Source: Saprospiraceae bacterium (lineage in GTDB: Bacteria > Bacteroidota > Bacteroidia > Chitinophagales > Saprospiraceae). Taken from it: 32,100 nt of DNA. Shown here piece by piece: positions 16,095-23,856 of this stretch (its first letter is position 1; each line of letters opens with the position of its first letter). Under the pieces are notes generated by a model that saw only the letters and a program-made list of their open reading frames with translations, was not told the origin of the DNA and searched no databases. The translations under genes were made by a program, and so were the position numbers. The stretch is taken from assembly GCA_016787415.1 (NCBI GenBank), contig JAEUUT010000191.1, positions 1 to 32,100 of the forward strand, given 5' to 3'.

Positions 16095-16197
16095 CAGGTA
16101 AAGCAATTTTTGTTGGTAGAATTGATGGAGCAAATGTCCTATGCTTTACCGGTGGTCGGCAATAGTGGTTAACCATCATTCGTCACCACAAGCCCTT

Positions 16198-16361
16198 AGA
16201 AACCGTCTGAAAACCCCTGCCAGACTGGAAATCACATCTTTTGCCCCCATGCTTCACCTGTTTTTTCGGCAATAGGACAAGACTATTCCCTCAAAAACAA
16301 GTTTTGCCTGAAGTCAAAATCTATCATTTCCAGCCTCACCAGGGGTTTTCAGACGGTTTCT
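16198..16361. repeat. Inverted repeat enclosing 120 bp, one arm inside the response regulator gene
   Basis: AGAAACCGTCTGAAAACCCC plus TG at 16198-16219 is the exact reverse complement of 16340-16361 (22 bp). A second matching block (TGGAAAT with ATTTCCA) sits just inside each arm. The right arm encodes the last residues of the response regulator (KKPSENPW); the left arm lies upstream of the T9SS cargo gene. Confidence 0.85.
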
Positions 16362-16995
16362 TATACTGCATCGCAAATTTGAGCAGGGAATTCTTCCCTT
16401 CGAGTTGTAGTTTTCGCGCCATATTGGCCCGGTGGTTGTCGACCGTATTGGCACTGATGAATAACATGGCAGCGATTTCTGCCGAACTTTTACCTTCAGC
16501 GATCAGTTTCAGGATCACTTTTTCGGTAGGCGTCAGGGTTTCCATCGCCTGCCGAACGGCCTGGTTTTCGTGTTGTTCCAGGTGTTCAGTCAGGTAGTGT
16601 TCGATGGTTGGGCTGGTGTACATTTTCCCGGTGCAGATGCTTTGTACACAGGCTACCAGGTCTTCGATGGCATTGTCTTTCAGCAAATAGCCCTGCACGC
16701 CTGCATCCATCGCCATTTTGAAATAGTGTTTTTCGCGGTGCATAGTGAGGATGACGAACCGCGTTTGGTGTTTGCCGCTCAGTATTTTCCGGCAAACGTC
16801 GAGACCGCTTAGCAGCGGCATTTCCAAATCCAGAATGGCAATTTCCGGCCGTTCTGAAACGATCAGGTTATAGGCTTCCATGCCGTCTTTCGCTTCGCCC
16901 AGCAGTTGAAACGTGCCCATCTCGTGGAGAATATCCCGCACGCCATTCCGGAAAATCGGATGATCGTCGGCAATAATAACCGTGTGTTTTTTCAT
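16336..16995 (-). CDS. NarL/FixJ-type response regulator
   Basis: This 219-residue protein has an N-terminal receiver domain with the acidic pair D10-D11, phosphoacceptor D56 in ILDLEMP, a conserved T in VILTMHR and K in GYLLKDN. The C-terminal LuxR-type helix-turn-helix spans about 153-200 (LTPTEKVILKLIAEGKSSAEI, then SANTVDNHRANMARKL). It overlaps the upstream histidine kinase gene by 4 nt, so the pair is translationally coupled and almost certainly cognate. The final residues KKPSENPW are encoded by one arm of an inverted repeat. Targets are unknown; the nearest downstream gene is the T9SS cargo protein. Confidence 0.93.
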   Translation of the reverse strand: MKKHTVIIADDHPIFRNGVRDILHEMGTFQLLGEAKDGMEAYNLIVSERPEIAILDLEMPLLSGLDVCRKILSGKHQTRFVILTMHREKHYFKMAMDAGVQGYLLKDNAIEDLVACVQSICTGKMYTSPTIEHYLTEHLEQHENQAVRQAMETLTPTEKVILKLIAEGKSSAEIAAMLFISANTVDNHRANMARKLQLEGKNSLLKFAMQYKKPSENPW

Positions 16996-18731
16996 ACCGG
17001 AATGCTGAAGGTAAGTTTTGCGCCCTTGTTGGCGGCGGTTTCGAGTTCCAGTTTTCCGCGCAGCATTTTGACACGTTCTTCCATGTTGATCAGGCCGAAA
17101 GAGCGCACCGATTTACGTTCGAGCACGTTCTTGTCGAAACCTTTCCCATTGTCCTGCACGATGAGTTCGACTTTGCCTGGCAAGGTGTTCGAACTGACTC
17201 GAATAGCGGTTGCTTCGGCATGTTTCATGGCATTGTTCAGGCATTCCTGAATAATGCGGTAACAATTTATTTTCGCCTCCCTGCTGAGCCTACCGTCGAT
17301 TTGTTCCAGGTCGCTGCTGATAAAAATACCACTCGTTTCCTGCGCCAGTTCGCAGAGTGCTGCCACGGCCGAGTTCAGGCCATACACTTCCAACTGATTG
17401 GGATACAGTCCTTTAGCAATGGTTCGAACTTCATCCAGGGCAGCATCTACGCTTTGCATCAGGTTCTCATCTTGTGGTGAATGGCTCTTTTGCAGCCTGT
17501 TTTTGATGAAAAGTATATTCTGCCCAACGCTGTCGTGCAGTTCTTTTGAAATGTTCTGACGTTCCTGTTCCTGCGCCTGTATCAAGTCGCGGGCAAATGC
17601 TTCGCGCAATTTGCGTGTTTTTCGTTGGTGGATAAACAGCCCGACAGCAATGGCGAGCAACAGCAACAGCAAGCCGGCCGCCAGCAATACCCGCTGGGTT
17701 TGAATTTGTCCGGACTTGATTTGCCGGTCTTTTTCCAGCAAAGCAATGGTATTCTGCTTCGATTCCAGGTCGTACAATGCACTCAAAGAGGCCATTTTGC
17801 CTTCGTATTCCAGTTGATAGACGGAATCTTTCAAGGCAATGTATTTCCGATGGTTTTGCAAGGCACTTTTGAAATCACCCCGCGCTTCGTCGATACTCGA
17901 TTGAAGTTTGTAGCACTCGTAAATCCAGTCGTTCAGGTGGACGAGTTCGGCATATTTGAGCGCCTCCCGCTGATATTTTTGTGCATTGTCCCAATCTTTC
18001 AGCAGTACGTAAATCTCGGCCAGGTGTTCGTACACCTGCGCTTTGTTCAAATCCTCTTCCATCACCTCGGGTATTTCAAGCACTTGAAGTTCGTATTCCA
18101 GCGCTTTGTGCAGGTTGCCCGATTCTGCAAGCAGGTTTGACAAATTGTCGAGCCCGAAAAGGATATAATCGGAGTTGCCCAGTTTTCGGGCGGCCTCCAA
18201 GTTTTCTTCAATAATTTGGATGCCCTTTTGGGGATTTCCCATTTGAGCAATATTGAAAGCAAAGTCGTAATTCAGGTGAATCGTGTCGTTGTATCGCTGG
18301 CAGTCGATGGCGAATTGTTTGCCTTTGGTGACAAATTCCTGGCTTTTTTCCTTGTTTCCAAGTATTTGATAAATCCGTCCGATGAGCGATGCTGCATAGA
18401 TTTTGTAGTGGCAGTCGTTGCTTCGTTCAGCCAACGCCAGTGTTTCATAATTGACTTTGAGTGCGGCATCGAACAGGCCGACAAAATCCAGCCCCTGCCC
18501 AAGGGAAATATTGGCATTCAGAATCAGGCTGTCTATCTGCAACTGACGGGCAATGTCGAGCATGGTTTTGCTGCACTCTACGGCTTGAGCAGGTTTTTCA
18601 TTGATTACAGCGCTACAGATAGAATCCAGCCGATTGTATTCTTTTAATAAGGCAACGCGATCGGATTGTGCGTACCCGCTTATGGCAGTGAAAATGCAGC
18701 AGCAAATTGAAAAAAGGACTTTCCCGGGCAT
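16992..18731 (-). CDS. TPR-containing sensor histidine kinase (HisKA_3/NarX type)
   Basis: This 579-residue protein has a signal peptide (MPGKVLFSICCCIFTAISGYAQ) and a periplasmic sensor region of about 300 residues built of TPR-like helical repeats (for example LNKAQVYEHLAEIYVLLKDW). One membrane helix follows at about 345-367 (LLAAGLLLLLLAIAVGLFIH), then the DHp helix with the HisKA_3 motif ERQNISKELHDSVGQ, phosphorylated histidine H399. The ATPase domain has NNAMKHAEA (N box), DNGKGFD (G1) and SFGLINMEERV (G2). This layout is common in Bacteroidota, where the TPR sensor is thought to bind a periplasmic partner. It lies upstream of, and overlaps, its response regulator gene. The signal is unknown. 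Confidence 0.92.
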   Translation of the reverse strand: MPGKVLFSICCCIFTAISGYAQSDRVALLKEYNRLDSICSAVINEKPAQAVECSKTMLDIARQLQIDSLILNANISLGQGLDFVGLFDAALKVNYETLALAERSNDCHYKIYAASLIGRIYQILGNKEKSQEFVTKGKQFAIDCQRYNDTIHLNYDFAFNIAQMGNPQKGIQIIEENLEAARKLGNSDYILFGLDNLSNLLAESGNLHKALEYELQVLEIPEVMEEDLNKAQVYEHLAEIYVLLKDWDNAQKYQREALKYAELVHLNDWIYECYKLQSSIDEARGDFKSALQNHRKYIALKDSVYQLEYEGKMASLSALYDLESKQNTIALLEKDRQIKSGQIQTQRVLLAAGLLLLLLAIAVGLFIHQRKTRKLREAFARDLIQAQEQERQNISKELHDSVGQNILFIKNRLQKSHSPQDENLMQSVDAALDEVRTIAKGLYPNQLEVYGLNSAVAALCELAQETSGIFISSDLEQIDGRLSREAKINCYRIIQECLNNAMKHAEATAIRVSSNTLPGKVELIVQDNGKGFDKNVLERKSVRSFGLINMEERVKMLRGKLELETAANKGAKLTFSIPV

Positions 18732-18813
18732 AGGATGAAATGGTGCATCAACGAAATATGCAAAGAAAGCAAAAGTTCTGCCGGGTTTGGGTTAGATGGC
18801 TATTTGAGGATTT

Positions 18814-19152
18814 TTACATTTTTTCTTTAATGGCTCTTATTTCACTTTCAAGAATTGGTAGGTAACGTATTACTATTAGCCAGATTACATCATCTGAAAC
18901 GGAATCATAGCCATGAATAATTCTATTTCGAGTATCCACGATCTTCCTGGAATCAGTGATTAATATATCAGGATACAACGCTAATATTCTACTCATTGCT
19001 TCTCCAATGATTTCGATATTACGCTCTACCGCGCGTTTGGTTTTAATATCCTTTTTGAACTCCAAAAAATTTCTTGAAGCAGGAAGGAAATCATTTATCT
19101 CTAACATCGCACGTTCTATATCTTCAAGCCATACGTTGATTTCCTCTTGCAT
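18814..19152 (-). CDS. hepT: HepT-like HEPN toxin
   Basis: This 112-residue protein has the HEPN ribonuclease signature RX4HXY: R75-N-R-I-I-H80-G-Y82. Known HepT toxins are RNases that degrade RNA, and their tyrosine in this motif is AMPylated by the partner antitoxin. The start is ATG 19152 (MQEEINVWLEDIERAM), which overlaps the 3' end of the antitoxin gene by 29 nt. The order antitoxin then toxin is the usual one for MntA-HepT modules. The whole motif is intact, so the toxin is probably functional (inference). The cassette is more AT-rich than neighbouring genes, in line with horizontal gain. Confidence 0.9.
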   Translation of the reverse strand: MQEEINVWLEDIERAMLEINDFLPASRNFLEFKKDIKTKRAVERNIEIIGEAMSRILALYPDILITDSRKIVDTRNRIIHGYDSVSDDVIWLIVIRYLPILESEIRAIKEKM

Positions 19153-19444
19153 AAACAAGTGTTTTTTGCTGATTGAGTAAATTTTCAAATACGCTATTCC
19201 TTATTGCCTTTTGCTCTAGCAAATCAATTTTTCGGTTGAATATCTTCTCTAGTTGAAACTTTAACTCAAAATAGTTTTCGGCATATTCAATGGGGTCTTC
19301 CGAAAGGATCGAGACAACAAAGTCCATATCACTTGCCTCATTGAACTTTTCAGAAAGTATGGAACCGAATACATAAAGTTTGTCGACGTTGTATGACGAA
19401 CAGGCTGCGTTTAACTCCTTTATATGTTGATTGATCAAATTCAC
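19124..19444 (-). CDS. mntA: MntA-like minimal nucleotidyltransferase antitoxin
   Basis: This 106-residue protein carries the minimal nucleotidyltransferase motif GSX10DXD: G27-S28, then D39-M-D41. In characterised MntA-HepT pairs this enzyme adds AMP to the HepT tyrosine and neutralises it. No in-frame ATG is present. A -7-like TATATTTG lies just upstream, so I chose the first suitable codon after it, GTG at 19444 (MNLINQHIKELNAAC); a TTG at 19498 lies before that promoter box and is unlikely. The gene overlaps hepT by 29 nt, so translation is probably coupled. Confidence 0.85.
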   Translation of the reverse strand: MNLINQHIKELNAACSSYNVDKLYVFGSILSEKFNEASDMDFVVSILSEDPIEYAENYFELKFQLEKIFNRKIDLLEQKAIRNSVFENLLNQQKTLVYARGNQRMA

Positions 19445-19462
19445 ATTCAGGTTATTTAGTTG

Positions 19463-19470
19463 CAAATATA
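19463..19470 (-). promoter_or_regulatory. Bacteroidota -7 promoter box of mntA-hepT
   Basis: On the minus strand this reads TATATTTG, an exact TAnnTTTG match. It ends 18 nt before the GTG start of the antitoxin and so decides that start codon. No strong -33 TTTG is seen. Confidence 0.6.
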
Positions 19471-19738
19471 AGGTTCTAATGAAAAAGCACAGGCCCAACT
19501 TCTTGATTTTTCGTTAACCTTGGCCTTGTAATCCTCCTCCTCCTTTAAGTTCGCAATCTCAAAAACATCAAAATATTATTCCGACCGAACCCTTTCATTT
19601 CCCTTAAAAACAAACTTTCATTTTTTTTTGAAAATTAACATTCAGAACAAAAACTATCTTTCAGGTCATTCGTTTTACAAATACAAAACATTCTTCTGAA
19701 AGCACACAACTACCTCTTCACACAAAGCCCTACCAGTC

Positions 19739-21037
19739 ATGCAATTCAACATACCGGACACAGGCCAAAAACGCGTAGTCATCGTTGGCGGCGGCTTCGC
19801 CGGCCTCACCCTGGCCCGCAAACTGAGCAAGTCCAAAAAGTTTCAGATCGTCTTGATCGACAAGAACAACTACCACCAGTTTCAGCCGCTGTTTTATCAG
19901 GTAGCGATGGCTGGACTGGAGCCTTCGAGCATCGTATTTCCGCTGCGAAAAGTATTTCAAAACAACAAAGACGTGCTGATCCGGGTCACCAAAGTACAGT
20001 CTGTCGACCCGGCTCGCAATGAAATCCATACCGACATCGGTTCGTTGCGCTACGATCACCTGGTACTCGCCATCGGCGCCGACACCAACTGGTATGGCAA
20101 CGAGCAGGTACGCGCCAATGCTATTCCCATGAAATCTGTGAGCGAGGCGCTGTTTCTGCGCAATACCATTTTTGAAGATTACGAACGCGCCGTGACGGCC
20201 CCCAATGCCGAAGAACGCCAGCATTATCTCGATATCGTGGTGGTAGGCGGCGGCCCCACTGGCGTGGAAGTGGCCGGGTCGCTGGCCGAAATGCGCAACC
20301 TGATTATTCCAAAAGATTACAGCGACCTCGACCGCCGCGAAATTAATATCCACCTGATCCACGGCGACCCAAGGCTGCTCAATACCATGTCGCCACAAGC
20401 CTCAGAGCATGCGGAAAAATTCCTCCGCGAACTCGGCGTCCAACTCTGGATGGACAAGGTGGTAAAAAACTACGACGGCCAGACGGTGTTTGTAGACGAT
20501 GGCTCCACGATCAGAGCCGACAAGGTCATCTGGGCCGCAGGTATTACCGGCAACACGATAGACGGGCTGCCAGAAGCCGCCCGCACGCGAGGTAATCGCC
20601 TGAAAACCAATGCGTTCAACCAAATAGAAGGCACGGAAAATATTTATGCCCTGGGCGACATCGCCTTTCAACAGCACGACACGCCCTGGCCCAACGGCCA
20701 CCCGCAGGTAGCACAAGTGGCCATTCAGCAAGGTAAAAATCTCGCTTCCAACCTGTTGAAAATGGAAAAAGGACAAGCACCCGCGCCCTTTAAATACCGC
20801 GACCTGGGCTCTATGGCCACCATCGGTCGCCATAAAGCAGTAGTCGACCTTCCGTTTTGGCGTTTTCAGGGGCTGTTCGCCTGGTTTACCTGGCTGTTCG
20901 TCCACTTGTTCGCCATTCTCGGCGCCAAAAACAAAGTGATTATTTTCCTAAACTGGGTGTGGAATTATTTGACGTACGACCAGAGTTTGCGACTGGTGAT
21001 AAAGCCCTGGAAAAGACAAACAAGTCCTGAGTCGTAA
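19739..21037 (+). CDS. ndh: Type II NADH dehydrogenase (NDH-2)
   Basis: This 432-residue protein has full NDH-2 length. The FAD motif VVIVGGGFAGLTLARKL is at residues 13-29 and the NADH-binding motif VVVGGGPTGVEVAGSLAE around 170. It also has the quinone-site-type stretch ALGDIAFQQHDTPWPNGHPQVAQVAIQQG and the typical C-terminal membrane-binding hydrophobic part FAWFTWLFVHLFAILG. The enzyme passes electrons from NADH to menaquinone at the inner membrane without pumping protons. ATG 19739 gives the family N-terminus. The last codons (SPES, stop TAA) lie in the left arm of the 48-bp palindrome, so the C-terminal tail has been shaped by a repeat insertion (inference). Confidence 0.93.
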   Translation: MQFNIPDTGQKRVVIVGGGFAGLTLARKLSKSKKFQIVLIDKNNYHQFQPLFYQVAMAGLEPSSIVFPLRKVFQNNKDVLIRVTKVQSVDPARNEIHTDIGSLRYDHLVLAIGADTNWYGNEQVRANAIPMKSVSEALFLRNTIFEDYERAVTAPNAEERQHYLDIVVVGGGPTGVEVAGSLAEMRNLIIPKDYSDLDRREINIHLIHGDPRLLNTMSPQASEHAEKFLRELGVQLWMDKVVKNYDGQTVFVDDGSTIRADKVIWAAGITGNTIDGLPEAARTRGNRLKTNAFNQIEGTENIYALGDIAFQQHDTPWPNGHPQVAQVAIQQGKNLASNLLKMEKGQAPAPFKYRDLGSMATIGRHKAVVDLPFWRFQGLFAWFTWLFVHLFAILGAKNKVIIFLNWVWNYLTYDQSLRLVIKPWKRQTSPES

Positions 21038-21156
21038 GTCCTGAGTCCTGAGTCCGTAGAGTACACGTTGGTACTCCTTGCATTTGTTTGTGAAAATGCC
21101 AAGAATATCAACGTGTACTCTACGGACTCAGGACTCAGGACTTACGACTCAGGACT
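21023..21156. repeat. Long composite palindrome, copy 3 (48-bp perfect arms, AGTCCTG modules)
   Basis: Arms 21023-21070 and 21109-21156 are exact reverse complements of 48 bp with a 38-nt loop. The loop itself can form an imperfect stem (CTTGCATTT with AAATGCCAAG). Each arm consists of AGTCCTG(AG) heptamers followed by the inner border CGTAGAGTACAC, which is also the inner border of the palindromes at 8347 and 25049. It bridges the convergent ndh (+) and lipoprotein (-) genes, overlaps the ndh stop and ends 9 nt before the other stop. Bidirectional terminator activity is plausible. Confidence 0.95.
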
Positions 21157-21165
21157 ATAAAAAGT

Positions 21166-22161
21166 TTACTTTTTATACAAATGCACCCACTTGCTTCCCC
21201 ATGCAAACTTACCCTCCGTATCGGTCGATGAAGTGTTGGGGGTAGCCAGTGCTGCTACCTTTTTAAAGGCAGTATGAGCGAAGTTATCTCCAGCCGATTT
21301 ATCGCAGGTAGCCGTAGCGGCTTCTGTCACGTAGCCATGCAGTAGCGAAGGGTATTCGCGGCGGAATAGGTCGGGATGACCAAAAATATCGACGCCCAGC
21401 ACCTGATCGCCACACATGGCCACCATACCCACGACTTGTGGTTCATGTTCAAATTTTCCATCGAAGAAACGCAGGTAAGCATCGCGGCGGTTTTTCTGGT
21501 CATTGGCCGTTTCCAGCGCGGCATAAGTAGACGTCGACGATGAAGCGCCATTGGCTTCCGTCACGCTGGCAACGGCTGCCCAAACTTCGTGCTGGCTGCC
21601 GGTACGTTGCACCGCTTGCCGCACTTTTGGACTGGCTACGCTGTAATAGCCGCTAAAGGCATACAATTTTTGCTGTTCCTCGCTGGCTGTGCTGTCCTGA
21701 TAATGCCACCGGCCTTTTTCCACACAAAACACATCCATATTTCGAATGGTACCGGGCATCACGATCTGGTCGTTGGCAATGACGCGGTCTTGTTTTCCAC
21801 CTGTTACGACATCGCCGGAGAGGATATAAACCGTGTCGCGGCTTTTGTTTTGCACCGTCAGCAGGTTGTAGGTGCGCTCGTTGCTGCGGCCAAACTGTTT
21901 TTGTTCCGTGATGCGGAAGCCATGGGTTTGTATACTTTCCGAAAGGGTTTTCAGGCTGGCCAGTTCCGCTTGTGCATCCAGCACCGAGGCATCGGCCACG
22001 ATTGGGTACAGGCGCAGGTTTTCATATTGCCAGGCCGGATTGGCGTCGGTGCGCAATTGCAGGCCGGATATCGCTTTGCCTGCATCCGTTTTTTTATCTT
22101 CGTTGCAAGCCGTCATAATCAGAAACAAGGCGGCTGTAATGGGGAGCAGTTGTTTTATCAT
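21166..22161 (-). CDS. ARPP-1/DUF6569-like lipoprotein
   Basis: This 331-residue protein starts with a lipoprotein signal (MIKQLLPITAALFLIMTAC, lipid-modified C19), so it is anchored in the envelope. The body matches what I recall of the ARPP-1 domain: NLRLYPIVAD at the start, TVQNKSRDTVYILSGDVVTGGKQDRVI in the middle, then MDVFCVEKGRWHY. The family's biochemical role is unknown. The start ATG 22161 is chosen for the lipobox; the frame is open to 22257 but the TACTTTTG promoter box lies within that extension. The gene is monocistronic, convergent with ndh and divergent from the sigma factor operon. Confidence 0.75.
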   Translation of the reverse strand: MIKQLLPITAALFLIMTACNEDKKTDAGKAISGLQLRTDANPAWQYENLRLYPIVADASVLDAQAELASLKTLSESIQTHGFRITEQKQFGRSNERTYNLLTVQNKSRDTVYILSGDVVTGGKQDRVIANDQIVMPGTIRNMDVFCVEKGRWHYQDSTASEEQQKLYAFSGYYSVASPKVRQAVQRTGSQHEVWAAVASVTEANGASSSTSTYAALETANDQKNRRDAYLRFFDGKFEHEPQVVGMVAMCGDQVLGVDIFGHPDLFRREYPSLLHGYVTEAATATCDKSAGDNFAHTAFKKVAALATPNTSSTDTEGKFAWGSKWVHLYKK

Positions 22162-22226
22162 AGGAGTGGAAATGGGTGAGAAAGGACAATTGAACAAACT
22201 GGATTTCATGGTGCTGATTTGGAATT

Positions 22227-22234
22227 CAAAAGTA
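22227..22234 (-). promoter_or_regulatory. Bacteroidota -7 promoter box of the lipoprotein gene
   Basis: On the minus strand this reads TACTTTTG (TAnnTTTG), 65 nt before the start at 22161. An ATTG about 20 nt further upstream could serve as a degenerate -33 element. Confidence 0.5.
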
Positions 22235-22400
22235 CCGGCATTCCAGCGGCAAGGCAATTTTTTTTTCAGTACCGGCTACTTTTACTCTAATTTCACCCGG
22301 CACTTATTTATTTTAAAAAAAATTTCACAAGTTTGTAACATAGCCTCCCTTGTAGCGTCTTCCCTTCAACAACGCGCCAAACAACACCTGTCAACACTTT

Positions 22401-22916
22401 ATGAATTGGACCATCTTTCACGAGCAGGTATTTCCTATCCGGCACAAACTCTACCGCTTTGCCCTGCGCATTACAGGTAGTGTCCATGAAGCCGAGGATG
22501 TCGTGCAGGAGGTACTCGAAAAAGTGTGGAAAACGTCAGCCGATCATTCGGCTACCGTGCAGAACTGGGAAGCGTGGTGTATGACCTTGACAAGAAATCG
22601 TTCGCTCGACAAAACCAGAAGCCAGTCGATTCGCCGCACGGCTCCACTGGAAAATGTGAGCGAACGTAGAACCGATACGCTTAATCCCGCTGAAGCCGCC
22701 GAGCGCAACGACCTGACCGAGAATATCAAGAAAATGATGCAAGAACTCCCTGAAAAACAACGACTTGTGATGCACTTGCGCGACATCGAGGAACTGACGT
22801 ACGACGAAATTGCCGAAACGCTTTCTATCACGCTCGATCAGGTAAAAATAAACCTTCACCGCGCCAGAAAAACGATTAGGACGATGATTTTGGAGAGAGA
22901 ACGCGTAAATGGTTGA
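22401..22916 (+). CDS. ECF RNA polymerase sigma factor
   Basis: This 171-residue protein has region 2 near residues 15-45 (LYRFALRITGSVHEAEDVVQEVLEKVW) and region 4 at about 110-165 (LPEKQRLVMHLRDIEELTYDEIAETL, then TLDQVKINLHRARKTI). Region 3 is absent, as in ECF (group 4) sigma factors. It is followed by an anti-sigma-like membrane protein and two DUF4252 proteins in the same direction, a frequent Bacteroidota arrangement. ATG 22401 gives the family N-terminus. The stop TGA overlaps the first GGTTGAT unit of the downstream repeat. Confidence 0.93.
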   Translation: MNWTIFHEQVFPIRHKLYRFALRITGSVHEAEDVVQEVLEKVWKTSADHSATVQNWEAWCMTLTRNRSLDKTRSQSIRRTAPLENVSERRTDTLNPAEAAERNDLTENIKKMMQELPEKQRLVMHLRDIEELTYDEIAETLSITLDQVKINLHRARKTIRTMILERERVNG

Positions 22917-23073
22917 TGTGGTTGATGTGGTTGATAAGGGTTGATGAGGGTTGATGAGGGTTGATATTCAACCACTCGATGAACGAAAAAATCAACTCTT
23001 ATCCCGAGCCGCCATTTATCAACCCTTATCAACCCCCATCAACCCTCATCAACCTCATCAACCCTCATCAACC
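22910..23073. repeat. Inverted pair of GGTTGAT / ATCAACC arrays with CGAGCCGC motif, copy 3
   Basis: From 22910 about six GGTTGAT units with 9-10-nt spacing run to 22966. A central part contains the lead motif CTCTTATCCCGAGCCGCC (22996-23013). About seven ATCAACC units then run from 23016 to 23073. The two arrays are near reverse complements, so the transcript between sigma and anti-sigma genes can fold into a long imperfect hairpin with the CGAGCCGC motif in the loop. The array ends 21 nt before the anti-sigma ATG. Confidence 0.88.
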
Positions 23074-23094
23074 ATAAAACACAACCCATCCACC

Positions 23095-23715
23095 ATGTTC
23101 CAACTCACTCACATCGAAGCCTTGCTCGAAAAATTCTGGGAAGGCGACACGACGCTCGAAGAAGAGCGTCTGCTGAAAGCCTATTTCGCTTCCGGCCAGG
23201 TCGATGACAGCCTGAAATCGTATGCGCCCTTTTTTCAGGTGCTGCGGCAGGAACAGGCTGTGGAACTCCAACGCCCACCTGTTGTAACGGAAGTCCGCCC
23301 CGTCACGTACAACTGGAAGCCCTGGCTCGCCGCAGCATCCGTGGCGCTGTTGCTCACCACCGGATGGTGGTGGAGTAGCCGTCCAAATGTAGATGTACCC
23401 TATACAGCAGAAGTGACGCCAGAAACAACGCCTGTAACACAACCGGAAGCAGCCACACAACCACAAACCGCACAAATAACCTCGGAAACGCCCGTACAAT
23501 CAAGAGGTTTTTTCAGGCATAAAACCACTACACGCAAACCTTCACCTGCTCCACAAATCAATGAGGAAGAAGAAAAAGCCATGCTGGAAATCAAGGCCGC
23601 TCTCGCACTGGTATCTTCCAAATTGAAAAAAGGCCGCCGGGAAGCCGTGAAAGGCACCGAACACCTCGAAACCATGGATCGGGTGTTTAAGAAGAAGAGA
23701 GACGGAGAGGGATAG
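23095..23715 (+). CDS. Probable anti-sigma factor (single-pass membrane protein)
   Basis: This 206-residue protein has a helical cytosolic N-terminus (FQLTHIEALLEKFWEGDTTLEEERLLKAYF) typical of Bacteroidota anti-sigma proteins that follow ECF genes. One membrane helix lies near residues 80-97 (WLAAASVALLLTTGWWW), then a Thr/Pro/Gln-rich periplasmic stretch and a basic C-terminal helix. No zinc-binding HxxxCxxC is visible, so the fold assignment is by context and topology. It follows the sigma gene after a 178-nt repeat-filled gap, larger than usual for coupled pairs. ATG 23095 is chosen; the open frame upstream to 22951 is only repeat translation. The TAG stop sits 5 nt before the GGTGAGA array. 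Confidence 0.7.
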   Translation: MFQLTHIEALLEKFWEGDTTLEEERLLKAYFASGQVDDSLKSYAPFFQVLRQEQAVELQRPPVVTEVRPVTYNWKPWLAAASVALLLTTGWWWSSRPNVDVPYTAEVTPETTPVTQPEAATQPQTAQITSETPVQSRGFFRHKTTTRKPSPAPQINEEEEKAMLEIKAALALVSSKLKKGRREAVKGTEHLETMDRVFKKKRDGEG

Positions 23716-23720
23716 AGAGA

Positions 23721-23797
23721 GGTGAGAGGTGAGAGGTGAGAGGTGAGAGGTGAGAGGTGAGAGGTGAGAGGTGAGAGGTGAGAGGTGAGAGGTGAGA
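23721..23797 (+). repeat. Heptamer array (GGTGAGA)x11 after stop codon
   Basis: Eleven perfect 7-nt units start 5 nt after the anti-sigma stop. In rotation the unit is GAGAGGT, again GAGNNNT. It occupies more than half of the gap before the DUF4252 gene. Confidence 0.95.
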
Positions 23798-23856
23798 GAA
23801 AGCAGATGTCAAATAACAAAATCATATCAGTTTCAAACAAAAACAAAGTTGAGTCT

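Noticed and set aside
22951..23094. N-terminal extension of the anti-sigma protein
   Set aside because: The extra residues (QPHQP-type) are the translated ATCAACC array; the family-like helix starts at ATG 23095.
23721..23797. Heptamer and ATCAACC arrays as CRISPR arrays
   Set aside because: Units are 7-10 nt and contiguous, with no spacers and no cas genes.
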